Shown: positions 25,577 through 33,860 of the stretch, in pieces
Position numbering within the stretch: the stretch's first letter is position 1
Layout of the letters: each line of letters opens with the position of its first letter
DNA from: CAYLJJ01 sp964384025
GTDB taxonomy: Bacteria; Myxococcota_A; Bradymonadia; UBA7976; UBA1532
Assembly: GCA_964384025.1 (NCBI GenBank)
Contig: CAYLJJ010000042.1
Location: forward strand, 1-51,399
Length of the DNA stretch: 51,399 nucleotides
Reading direction: 5' to 3'
Made by a program: the position numbers and the translations under genes
Notes under the pieces: generated by a model
What the model saw: the letters and a program-made list of their open reading frames with translations, nothing else
The model's database searches: none
What the model was told of the DNA's origin: nothing

Positions 25577-25947
25577 AAAACCGCTGATACTTGGCCTGCA
25601 TCAGAGGCTGTGCTGCTTACTTTGGTCGTGCTGCTCAGGAGGATCGAAAAAAGAAGCTCGATCAAGCTCAGCTGGATTGGCCTCAGCTGCTTCAGCAGCG
25701 TGATGGCTGAAACCCGCGCCAAAGATTTGCCCCTCTTTTCAAGAAAGCGAACAGGCAACAAGCAAGGTGCTTAAGCGATCGTGGTGACGAGCGCTGCTCA
25801 GAGAGGAAAACTTCCCAAGAACCTTCGAGCTGCCCCAGAAGCTGCACCGCTTTCTCTTACCTCCTAAAAAATGAGACAGTCTCCTCCTAATCCGACACTG
25901 AGGTGAAAGCTGGGGGCTCTTTGCTCCCCGAGATTAAGGGGATATTG
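25577..25947. other. Intergenic region of about 370 bases before the second giant lipoprotein
   Basis: No gene is supported. Short frames on both strands have no start signal or recognisable product. Two CAGCTG palindromes and several A-runs are present, but no clear promoter or terminator stands out. The Shine-Dalgarno sequence AAGGGG (25936-25941) of the next gene lies at the right end. Confidence 0.6.
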
Positions 25948-28900
25948 ATGAGAGAACGTAGTCGATCTCAAAGAGCTGGCTGGAGGAGCATAGGACATCT
26001 GCTGTCTGTGCTGCTTCTCTTTGGCTCAGGTTGTATTGAAACCTCCGGAGAAACGACAGAAGACTCGGGGGCTGACACCAAGCTGCTCTTGGATGCAGCT
26101 CCAGATCTGAGAGTTGGAGATATGGAGATCGATGAGAATCGAGCAGATCGCTCTCTCCAAGATATTCAGCTCCCCGATCTTCGCCCTCGCCCGGATCGCT
26201 TCATCGGCGTCGAGGTGGAGAGCTGTGAGCAGGCCTGTGGTCGCTATGAGAGCTGTGGTCGCTTAGAGGAGTTCTTTGGCGAGGCGCAGATCTGTATTGA
26301 ACACTGCGAACGCCTAGAGGAGATGGAGCGTCCCAGGGAGTGGTTCTCCTGTCTGGCGGTGGAGAGCTGCAATCTCTTACATCTCTGCCCCCGTCCCCGA
26401 CTGCCTCTCTTGGAGTGCGAGCAGATTTGTGAGCGCAGCGAGGGTTGTGAGCTGCCTCTCACAGAGGAGAGCTGCCTAAGCGAGTGTGCTGAGGGTGGAG
26501 AAGATTTCCAGCGCTGTGGAGAGGCGCTCATAGGGCAGTGTGACGCCCAAAGCTTCTGGAACTGCCTCCAAGAGGAGCTTCACCCTGCCTGTGGCACCTA
26601 TTGTGAGCGGGCCTTGGCCTGCAATTTGGTGCGCGATGATTGTCCTGTAGAGTGCATCTTGAACCTCAATGATCCAGATCCTCTCAGCGCCCTCCGTGCT
26701 GAGGAGCGACTGCGCTGTCCGATCCAAGTCCCCGAAGAGGATTGTCGCGCCCTGGACGCATGTATGTTCCCTCAAGAGGAGGAGATCGAGACCTACGATC
26801 CTCAGCTCCTCTGCCGATATTGGAATGAGTGTAATGGTCCGGCGTTTTTTGGGCCTTGCGAAGAGCTGATGATGGAGTTTAATGAGGCCAGCCTCGCCTG
26901 TATCCAGGAAGGCCTCTCGAATGAGATCGGCTGTGGGGATATTTTCAGGGTCCTGAATGATTGCTGGGAGGCTCAAGGGCCACAAGGCCCCTCCTGTTTT
27001 GACCTTTGTGAAGCGGGGGCTCTCTGTGAGGAGTTCTCCAACCAGATGGAGTGTACCCGAGAGTGTGAACCCAGCAGCTCCTACTGGAGAGCGCTGTTGC
27101 CCTGTGGGCGTGCTGGCTCCTGTGAGGAGATGAGCAGCTGCCTGGAGCAGCGACACCCTGAAAATCAGTGCCAACGCCACTGTGAAGCTCTCGTTGCCTG
27201 TGAACTCGCCCCAGAGACCTGCGTAGAAGGATGTGCTGAAGATTGGGATGCTCTACGCGCTCAGAACCATCGAAGCTGTGTCGCTGAAGCTGGGGGCTGT
27301 GAAGCGATTCTAGCGTGCCAGCCTCAGGAGCCCATCGGCTGTGATCTCTACTGTGAAGAGTGGAGCCTCTGTATGGGAGATGAGGCTGAATGTGCGCAGA
27401 GCTGTGATGATTTTCAACTCCAAAACCCATCCCACTTCTTGGAGCGGCTCTCCTGCCACCTGAGGTCTCGCTGCGAAGGGGAACCTCACATTGGGGAGTG
27501 TGAGTGGAATAACAGGGAAGGTTGGCCCTGCCTCAACTACTGTCGCCTTGAGTTGGGCTGCCCAGAGGAGCTGGGAGAGGAGATGCCAAGCTGTCTCCAA
27601 GAGTGTGCCAGGGGGCTCTCTGGAGATGAAGGTCTGCGCTTCTTGATGGGGGAGGAACGGTGTCTCTACCAACAGCCAGATGTCCCCTGTGATGAGTTGG
27701 AGTCCTGTATGCCCCCAGTTGATCCTGACTGTGAGAGCTATTGCGGGACCCTTGAGGCCTGTGGGCGTGGCTTTGAGGGCTGCTTGGAGATCTGCGCCCA
27801 AGATCCTCTGGCGCGGCGTAAAGCCCTGGACCTCCCAGGTTGTCAAGAGCAGCCTGATGATTGTCAGAAGATCGCTGAATGCTTCGATGTTCAGCTCCCT
27901 GAGCTGCGCTTCTCTGGCTTTGGACCTGCTGGGGTTGCTCAAGGAGATCTCTGTGAGCTGATGCTCGATTGTTGGGATAACATCATCTCCTGTGATGATC
28001 TGGAGCAGGAGCTTGAGTTCTTGGAGTTAGAGTCTCCAGGCATCACTGCTTGTATGGAGGAGGAGCTGCGGAGCGGCTGCCCTCCAGATCCCCGTATGCT
28101 CTATGAATTCTGCTGGGAGGGAGGAGGCCCACAGGGGCCACACCCCCTCGCCCAAGCCTGTGAGGTTCTCTGCTTTGATAGACAGATCTGTGGTGAAGCT
28201 GAGTTGAGGGAGTGCATGCAGAGCTGCACCAGCGCCCATCCCGAAGATGTAAACACTCTACGGCGCCAATTCCCTGAGCTGCGCTGCGCTGAGGCGGAGT
28301 CCTGCGCTGAGCTTGAGTTCTGTCACGCGGAGTCCTCGCCCGCCTCTCAGTGTGAGCGACACTGTGAGGCTCTGGGGGCCTGTGAGCTTGCTGAAGAGGA
28401 TTGCTTGGAGCGCTGTGATTCAGGTTTCGCTCTGCTCCGAGAGCAAGCTTGGCGAGCCTGTGTGGTGGGGGCGGATGGAGCATGCCAGGCGATGGCCGCC
28501 TGCGTCCTGGAGGAGCCTCCCTGTGATCCCTACTGTGAGCGCCTGCTCTCCTGCGATTTGGAGCCTGGTGATTGTCGCTTAGCCTGCTCCGATGAAGATT
28601 TCCTAGACAGCAACTTTGCCCCTCGGATGGCCTGTGTTCTAGCGGTGGAGGAGTGCACAGCAGAAGCTCCCATGTTGGGGGTCTCGAGTTGTCTGGAGCA
28701 GGAGTTGCCTGGCGGCTTGGATTGCCTCAACTTCTGCCGAGCACGAACGGAGTGTGTTGAAGGAGATATGGGTGCTTGCCTTCAGGGCTGTGCGCGGGGC
28801 TTTGGCGGTGAAGAGAGCCTCCTCTTGGCGGAGGCTTCCCCCTGTTTGAATGCGTTGGGGGTTGAGGCGGAGTGCGATGCTCTGACGGCCTGTCTGCCAG

Positions 28901-29823
28901 AGGTCCCCCAGATCTTCTGCGCTGCTCAGTGTGAGATTTTGATGGCTTGCCAGATCCCTGTTGAAGCTTGTCAGGAGTCCTGTGAGGGGGATTTGGAGCG
29001 GGCCGCCTGTCTGGAGGATGCGCGGCGTCACGGAGATTGTGGTGCTCAGGCAGCCTGTGTGGGTTATGAGCCGGAGCGCGCCTCCCTACGCTGTCAACGC
29101 CTCTGTGAGCAGCAGCGGAGCTGTGAACCTGAATTGGATGCTTGGCTCTGTGAACGGGGCTGCACTCCAGATCCTCCCGCTCTGCTGGTTCAGAGCAGCT
29201 GCGCTGAGCTATCGAGCTGTGAAGATCTACAGAGCTGCCTCGCTCTGGATGAGCAGCTTGATCCTCAGTGTGAAGCAGCTTGTGAGGCCCTGGAACTCTG
29301 CCCAGAAGCTCAGGGAGGCTTGCCCTGCGCTGAGCGCTGTACGGGGATCATCCAGAGCCCCGCAGCCCTACCCGACTTTGGAGGACGTCTGCTCCCCTGT
29401 GTTGAAGAAGCGGATTGTGATCCAGAGCGTGGAACAGAATGCTTCCTGCCCAGCCTCTGCCGGTTGGTGGATTATCCCCTGATGATTGGACCTGAAGGGG
29501 GGGTCTTAGAGATCAATACTCAGGGCCTTGAGAATAACTATGAAGCCCGCTGTGGTGGCCAAGGCCCAGAGCAGCCCGTCATCTTCCGCCTGGATCGCCC
29601 CGCCCAGGTGCTCTTCCGGATGGGGAACTCCGACTATGACACCCTCATCTTCCTGAGGACGGAGTGCGACGATCCGATGACCGAGCTGGCTTGCAATGAT
29701 GATGGTCCTGATGGCCTGGACTCCTACATCGATATCCATTTGGAGCCTGGAAACTATATCCTCTTTGTGGATGGCTATGGAGGTGGCTCAGGAACAACCC
29801 AACTGAGCGTCCAGGTCAACTAA
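25948..29823 (+). CDS. Giant cysteine-rich lipoprotein with about 15 twin-CX3C units (1291 residues)
   Basis: ATG 25948 has AAGGGG six bases upstream; an in-frame reading from 25903 lacks this. The hydrophobic leader (IGHLLSVLLLFGSGC) ends in a lipobox. An acidic spacer (DLRVGDMEIDENRADRSL) follows. From about residue 95 to 1180 the protein is a run of roughly 15 helical-hairpin units of the form C-x3-C-x5/6-C-x5-8-C-x3-C-x(n)-C-x5-C, for example CERHCEALGACELAEEDCLERC. A higher-order duplication is visible: a block of several units near 26812 recurs near 27952. The C-terminal ~100 residues are a PPC-like beta domain (VIFRLDRPAQVLFRM, DTLIFLRTECDDPMTEL, DIHLEPGNYILFVDGYGGG). The function is unknown; an exported, disulfide-rich surface filament or adhesin is a reasonable guess. 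Confidence 0.85.
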   Translation: MRERSRSQRAGWRSIGHLLSVLLLFGSGCIETSGETTEDSGADTKLLLDAAPDLRVGDMEIDENRADRSLQDIQLPDLRPRPDRFIGVEVESCEQACGRYESCGRLEEFFGEAQICIEHCERLEEMERPREWFSCLAVESCNLLHLCPRPRLPLLECEQICERSEGCELPLTEESCLSECAEGGEDFQRCGEALIGQCDAQSFWNCLQEELHPACGTYCERALACNLVRDDCPVECILNLNDPDPLSALRAEERLRCPIQVPEEDCRALDACMFPQEEEIETYDPQLLCRYWNECNGPAFFGPCEELMMEFNEASLACIQEGLSNEIGCGDIFRVLNDCWEAQGPQGPSCFDLCEAGALCEEFSNQMECTRECEPSSSYWRALLPCGRAGSCEEMSSCLEQRHPENQCQRHCEALVACELAPETCVEGCAEDWDALRAQNHRSCVAEAGGCEAILACQPQEPIGCDLYCEEWSLCMGDEAECAQSCDDFQLQNPSHFLERLSCHLRSRCEGEPHIGECEWNNREGWPCLNYCRLELGCPEELGEEMPSCLQECARGLSGDEGLRFLMGEERCLYQQPDVPCDELESCMPPVDPDCESYCGTLEACGRGFEGCLEICAQDPLARRKALDLPGCQEQPDDCQKIAECFDVQLPELRFSGFGPAGVAQGDLCELMLDCWDNIISCDDLEQELEFLELESPGITACMEEELRSGCPPDPRMLYEFCWEGGGPQGPHPLAQACEVLCFDRQICGEAELRECMQSCTSAHPEDVNTLRRQFPELRCAEAESCAELEFCHAESSPASQCERHCEALGACELAEEDCLERCDSGFALLREQAWRACVVGADGACQAMAACVLEEPPCDPYCERLLSCDLEPGDCRLACSDEDFLDSNFAPRMACVLAVEECTAEAPMLGVSSCLEQELPGGLDCLNFCRARTECVEGDMGACLQGCARGFGGEESLLLAEASPCLNALGVEAECDALTACLPEVPQIFCAAQCEILMACQIPVEACQESCEGDLERAACLEDARRHGDCGAQAACVGYEPERASLRCQRLCEQQRSCEPELDAWLCERGCTPDPPALLVQSSCAELSSCEDLQSCLALDEQLDPQCEAACEALELCPEAQGGLPCAERCTGIIQSPAALPDFGGRLLPCVEEADCDPERGTECFLPSLCRLVDYPLMIGPEGGVLEINTQGLENNYEARCGGQGPEQPVIFRLDRPAQVLFRMGNSDYDTLIFLRTECDDPMTELACNDDGPDGLDSYIDIHLEPGNYILFVDGYGGGSGTTQLSVQVN
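26812..29080 (+). repeat. Higher-order duplication inside the twin-CX3C lipoprotein
   Basis: Two related blocks of about 1.1 kb stand side by side. The first starts near 26812 (LCRYWNEC) and the second near 27952 (LCELMLDC). Matching markers in the same order include CWEAQGPQGP/CWEGGGPQGP, CQRHCEALVACELA/CERHCEALGACELA, and CLNYCRLELGC/CLNFCRARTEC at 27529 and 28723. The offset grows from 1140 to 1194 bases through small in-frame indels, so the duplication is not recent. Confidence 0.8.
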
Positions 29824-29899
29824 AAATAGATCCGCTTAGAATAGAATAAGCCCCTACTCTTTCCGTTTAGCGCTCCGTTGTACACCCTGATTGGGTATC

Positions 29900-29918
29900 G
29901 CTGGAGTTCTCTTCCAGC
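29900..29918 (+). terminator. Weak hairpin after the twin-CX3C lipoprotein
   Basis: GCTGGA and TCCAGC form a 6-base stem around a 7-base loop and are followed by TTTATC. It lies about 77 bases after the stop codon. The stem is short, so this is only a possible terminator. Confidence 0.3.
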
Positions 29919-30007
29919 TTTATCGTAGTCTCTTCGAGAAAAAAAAAGTTGGGGGCCAAAAAGGGGAGGCTCTCAACTCCATAGGATAGTTCGAACCTGA
30001 CTTTCGA

Positions 30008-30013
30008 AAGGAG
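30008..30013 (+). promoter_or_regulatory. Strong ribosome-binding site of the C-x8-C lipoprotein
   Basis: AAGGAG lies five bases before ATG 30019. Together with the Lys-AAG/Gly-GGC-biased early codons, this suggests a highly expressed protein. Confidence 0.7.
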
Positions 30014-30018
30014 CCTCA

Positions 30019-31107
30019 ATGAAGTTTTTCCTCTCTCTCCTCCTCAGCCTGGGTCTCTTCACCCTGGGTTGCGAAGATGATCCCAAGAAGGGCGATGGCA
30101 TCAACTCCGGCGCTCGCCTCGCCAAGCTGGAAGGCAAGCTGACCTTCCTGGGTAAGAACTCCGACGCCAAGGTCTCAGTGATGGCGGGCAAGGAGCAGGT
30201 CAAGGGCAGCTTTAACCCCACAACCAAGAAATTCGAGTTTAATGATCTCCCCCCTGGTCCCAAGACCTTGGTGGTTCAGAAGGGTGGTAAGACCTTCGGG
30301 CTCAAGTTCCCCAAGAGCAACAAAGAGGGTCAGGGCAAGATGGCTTCAGTGATCCCTGACACTCAGCCTCTCAAGGAGGATAAGAGCATTGATTTGGGGA
30401 ATCTAAAGTTGGCCGAGGGCGGGACCCATTTCCAGGCGGAGAATAACCCCCTCGGTCAGCTGGATACCGACGGAGACAGCATCAGCGACTATGAAGATGA
30501 GGATCTGGACGGTGATGATATCCTCAATTGGGAGGATGAAAATCCTTGGGGCGATGAGTGGGCAGATGAGGATGCCTGGATGTCCGAATATGGCTGGGAT
30601 GATGAGGGCACTGAGTGGCTCGATGAGTATTGGGACATGGATGGCGATGGCATCGCGGACTGGGAAGACGCGGATGGCGCTGATTGGGTCGATTGGGATG
30701 AGGTTCCAGTAGAAGATTTTGGCTTCAGTGAAGAGTATACCCTTGAAATGTACTGTGCTGAGGTCCCCGATGATCCCGCCTGCAGCATGGAGGGTGAGTG
30801 GGATGTCTATGCCTTCTGCGCAGAGTTCCCCTACGATCCCTCCTGCTCTGGAGATGCCTCTTTCTGTGGCGAGTACAGCGATGATCCTCTCTGCAGTGAC
30901 TTCACGATGGAGGATTACTGCGCCCAAAACCCCTATGACTGGGGATGTGACGCCAGCGGTGAGGATGTGGACTGTGAAGCTGACCCCTATAACCCAGCCT
31001 GTGGTGAGATCGATCCTGAAAATTTCTGTGCAGATAATCCTGAGATCCCCGAATGCTACTGCCTCATGAATCCAGAAGATCCAGAGTGTGATGGGACGAT
31101 GGAGTAG
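30019..31107 (+). CDS. Acidic lipoprotein with seven C-x8-C (CxxxPxDPxC) repeats
   Basis: A 362-residue lipoprotein with a short leader ending in the lipobox FTLGC (Cys18). The Lys/Gly-rich domain of about residues 30-125 looks like a carboxypeptidase-regulatory-like beta sandwich (KFEFNDLPPGPKTLVV). A highly acidic Trp/Asp/Glu/Gly region (about 148-238) carries calcium-loop-like DTDGDSISDYEDEDLDGDD and DMDGDGIADWEDAD segments. The C-terminal ~120 residues hold seven copies of a motif whose two cysteines are always eight residues apart: CAEVPDDPAC, CAEFPYDPSC, CGEYSDDPLC, CAQNPYDWGC, CEADPYNPAC, CADNPEIPEC and CLMNPEDPEC. It is likely surface-exposed and calcium-binding. No function can be assigned. 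It converges on the P-loop ATPase gene with 50 bases between. Confidence 0.85.
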   Translation: MKFFLSLLLSLGLFTLGCEDDPKKGDGINSGARLAKLEGKLTFLGKNSDAKVSVMAGKEQVKGSFNPTTKKFEFNDLPPGPKTLVVQKGGKTFGLKFPKSNKEGQGKMASVIPDTQPLKEDKSIDLGNLKLAEGGTHFQAENNPLGQLDTDGDSISDYEDEDLDGDDILNWEDENPWGDEWADEDAWMSEYGWDDEGTEWLDEYWDMDGDGIADWEDADGADWVDWDEVPVEDFGFSEEYTLEMYCAEVPDDPACSMEGEWDVYAFCAEFPYDPSCSGDASFCGEYSDDPLCSDFTMEDYCAQNPYDWGCDASGEDVDCEADPYNPACGEIDPENFCADNPEIPECYCLMNPEDPECDGTME

Positions 31108-31157
31108 AGCCAGAACGCAGGGAAACCCAAGCAAGGCTTAAGCCTCCGCTCGCAAAT

Positions 31158-32444
31158 TCAGGGGGGGACGATATTCGTCGCTGGGTATGGATCATCCTCA
31201 ACTCTCCCCTCATCATCAGCCTCCCCCTTCAACTCCAAGCACCCCACTTCGCGAATCCAGCGAGCGAGGAGAGGCATATGGATCATCACCGTCTGCCCCT
31301 TGGCTCTCAATAGATCCTGACGGATCAAACTCTGAAGCCCTTCAGCACGGGCAGGGATGGAGCGTGAACCCTGAGAGAGTGTTTGAAGGAGGGCGCGCTC
31401 AGGAGGACTCAGCTGCTCCCAAAGCTCCTCAAAGAGGGGGCTCTCCTGAAGGAGGCGCTGCACAGCCCACTCAAAGTCATCCAGATCTCCCTGCTCGCGC
31501 TCCTCATGCTGGAGTCGCTCAATAAAGAGCGCGCAGAGCTGCTGGATGAGCGCGGGCTGTCCCTGGGTCGCAAGCTGGATCGCTTGGGTCACACGGGAAC
31601 CATAACGGGCTGAGAGATCCTGGTTGGGTTGATTGATCAGTGCTTGGGCCGCTTTGGGGCTCAGAGAGCGCAGCTGGAGCGGCGTGAAGAGCAGCCTCTC
31701 CCAAGGCTCTTTAAGCAGGCTGGGGTGTTGGATGCTGGTGAGCGCGATCCAGGTGTTGGGGAGAACCCTCAAAGAGCTGAACGCCTCTATCAACTCTGGA
31801 GAGGGCCTCAAGCGCTCTATATTTTCAAAGACCATCAAGAGCCTCTCCCCTACCCCGCCTCGGAGCGAATCCAAGCGCTCCAACCAACTCAGGGTCTCCT
31901 CCCAGCCCGCGCCCTTTGGAGGAGGGATCGCCGCGCCACGCTCCAGGGTCTGCTGGAGCCAGCGCGGAGGACTCTGGATAGAGTCATGGCAATGGAGGCG
32001 TCGCAGCTCAAGGCGTTCAGAGCCTGAGAGCTGCTGGGGCAGCTGGTAGAGCAAGCTGCTCTTGCCGATGCGAGCTTGGCCCCAGAGGAGCAGGCAGCTC
32101 TCTCCCTCCTTTAAGATCTTCAAGGTCTCCTTGAGCAGCACCTCGCGGCCCTTGAAGAGTCCGGGGTGCTCCTGGGGTCGTAGAGGATGATCCCAAAAGA
32201 AGGCGCGTTGAGGTGCAGGAGGCGGCGGAAAAGTTCGCTCAGGTACAAGGAGCATCTGCTCAGCTTGAGTCGCCCTAAAAGCTCTCAGGGCGACCAAGAG
32301 AGGCAGAGAAAAGGCCAGGAGGATGATCAGAATTATCTCCCCTGTAGAGAGGGACTCCTCTGAGAGGAAGCCTGAGGTGCTGAGCCCGAGGATGATAAGC
32401 AAGAGGTTCCTCAGAGGAGTGAAGAGGGGGCTGTTCTCGGGCAT
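31158..32444 (-). CDS. Membrane-anchored P-loop ATPase (AAA/STAND type)
   Basis: A 428-residue protein with two hydrophobic segments at the N-terminus (about residues 12-50), a short Pro-rich linker and an ATPase domain preceded by HPGLFKGREVLLKE. Walker A is WGQARIGKSSL (near residue 120), Walker B is probably RLLMVFENIERL, and WIALTSIQHPSLL resembles sensor 1. A winged-helix-like C-terminal part follows (TQAIQLATQGQPALIQQLC, LSPPERALLQTLSQG). This is the architecture of Orc/Cdc6-like archaeal-type ATPases and STAND sensors. It has no effector domain besides the membrane anchor. It is divergent from enolase. Its role with the neighbouring lipoproteins is speculative. Confidence 0.75.
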   Translation of the reverse strand: MPENSPLFTPLRNLLLIILGLSTSGFLSEESLSTGEIILIILLAFSLPLLVALRAFRATQAEQMLLVPERTFPPPPAPQRAFFWDHPLRPQEHPGLFKGREVLLKETLKILKEGESCLLLWGQARIGKSSLLYQLPQQLSGSERLELRRLHCHDSIQSPPRWLQQTLERGAAIPPPKGAGWEETLSWLERLDSLRGGVGERLLMVFENIERLRPSPELIEAFSSLRVLPNTWIALTSIQHPSLLKEPWERLLFTPLQLRSLSPKAAQALINQPNQDLSARYGSRVTQAIQLATQGQPALIQQLCALFIERLQHEEREQGDLDDFEWAVQRLLQESPLFEELWEQLSPPERALLQTLSQGSRSIPARAEGLQSLIRQDLLRAKGQTVMIHMPLLARWIREVGCLELKGEADDEGRVEDDPYPATNIVPP

Positions 32445-32574
32445 TCTTCCCTTGATTTTTCTCTAGAGGTCTAAAGGAGATTTCTTAGCACCCGAGCGCT
32501 TTGAGGGCGAATTCCTTTGCTGTAGATCTCCAAGCGCAGCTCGATTAAGGTCCTCGCCCTGAGGAGGTAGATCG

Positions 32575-33855
32575 ATGATCGGTATCAGCAATATTCACGC
32601 GAGAGAGATCCTAGACAGCCGTGGTAATCCCACCGTTGAGGTTGAGGTTCATCTCCTGAGCGGTGACATGGGGCGCTTCTGCGTGCCCTCTGGCGCTTCC
32701 ACCGGCGAACATGAGGCTCTAGAGCTGCGAGATGGCGCGGAGCGCTACTTGGGCAAGGGTGTTGAGAAGGCGGTGGAGAACGTCAACGAGCGTATTGCCC
32801 CCGCCTTGGAGGGCTTCTCCGCCGATGATCAACGAGGCTTGGATCGAGCGCTCTTAGAGTTGGATGGCACCGAGAATAAAGCCGAACTGGGCGCTAACGC
32901 CATCCTGGGCGTCAGCATGGCGACGGCCAAGGCGGCGGCCTCCTTCTACGAGATGCCCCTCTGGAAGTACCTCGGTGGGGTCGCGGCTTATCGCTTGCCT
33001 GTCCCGATGATGAACATCCTCAACGGGGGCTCCCACGCCGACAACAACGTCGATATCCAAGAGTTCATGGTGATGCCTGTAGGAGCCAGCTCCTTTAAAG
33101 AGGGGCTGCGCATGGGCGCTGAGATCTTTCACCACCTCAAGAGTGTGCTGAAGGCCAAGGGCTTAAACACCGCCGTGGGAGATGAGGGTGGCTTCGCGCC
33201 CAACCTGAGCAGCAACGCCGAGGCCCTGGATGTGATCTTAGAGGCGATCCAGGCGGCAGGCTATAAGGCGGGAGAGCAGATCGGCCTCGCCCTGGATGTT
33301 GCCAGCAGCGAGTTTTATAACAGGGAAACAGGCAACTACAATCTCAGCGGTGAGGGCCGCACCCTCAACCCGATGGAGATGGTGGAGTTTTACGCTGATC
33401 TCTGTGAGCGCTACCCCATCCTCAGCATCGAAGATGGCCTGGATGAGAATGACTGGGCAGGATGGAAGGCGCTTACTGAGCGCTTGGGCCAGAAGATTCA
33501 GCTCGTGGGCGATGATCTCTTTGTCACCAACCAGATCCGCCTTAAGCGAGGGATCGAAGAGGGGATCGCCAACAGCATCCTGATCAAGGTGAACCAGATC
33601 GGCAGCCTCAGCGAGACCTTGATGACCATCGAGATGGCTCACCGCGCGGGCTACACTTGCGTTATCAGCCATCGCTCTGGTGAAACTGAGGATGCCACCA
33701 TCGCAGATTTGGCGGTGGCTACCAACGCGGGGCAGATCAAGACCGGCTCTGCCAGCCGCAGTGATCGTATCGCTAAGTACAATCAGCTCTTGCGTATCGA
33801 AGAGGAGCTTGGACGGAGCGCTGAGTATCCTGGCCGAGGCGCCCTCAAGCGCTGA
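32575..33855 (+). CDS. eno: Enolase
   Basis: Enolase interconverts 2-phosphoglycerate and phosphoenolpyruvate in glycolysis, in the cytoplasm. The 426-residue protein has full length and all landmarks: ILDSRGNPTVEVEV at the N-terminus, GASTGEHEALELRDG, HADNNVDIQEFMVMPVGA, GDEGGFAPN, the metal-ligand acids in ALDVASSEFY, SIEDGLDENDW and LVGDDLFVTN, and the catalytic SHRSGETED and GQIKTGSASRSDR segments. ATG 32575 is preceded by GAGGAGG seven bases away. It converges on the receiver-PilZ gene with a five-base gap. No CTP synthase, ftsB or other common enolase partner is adjacent. Confidence 0.97.
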   Translation: MIGISNIHAREILDSRGNPTVEVEVHLLSGDMGRFCVPSGASTGEHEALELRDGAERYLGKGVEKAVENVNERIAPALEGFSADDQRGLDRALLELDGTENKAELGANAILGVSMATAKAAASFYEMPLWKYLGGVAAYRLPVPMMNILNGGSHADNNVDIQEFMVMPVGASSFKEGLRMGAEIFHHLKSVLKAKGLNTAVGDEGGFAPNLSSNAEALDVILEAIQAAGYKAGEQIGLALDVASSEFYNRETGNYNLSGEGRTLNPMEMVEFYADLCERYPILSIEDGLDENDWAGWKALTERLGQKIQLVGDDLFVTNQIRLKRGIEEGIANSILIKVNQIGSLSETLMTIEMAHRAGYTCVISHRSGETEDATIADLAVATNAGQIKTGSASRSDRIAKYNQLLRIEEELGRSAEYPGRGALKR

Positions 33856-33860
33856 AGGTC

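Noticed and set aside
25948..29823. Homology of the twin CX3C units to mitochondrial small Tim chaperones
   Set aside because: The motif is short and the loop lengths differ; convergence of disulfide hairpins is a simpler explanation.
29985..30000. GTTCGAAC-like tRNA T-loop
   Set aside because: No acceptor stem, D arm or anticodon arm can be placed around it.
31134..31145. AGGCTTAAGCCT palindrome as a terminator
   Set aside because: The palindrome has no loop and no T-run, so a hairpin would be unstable.
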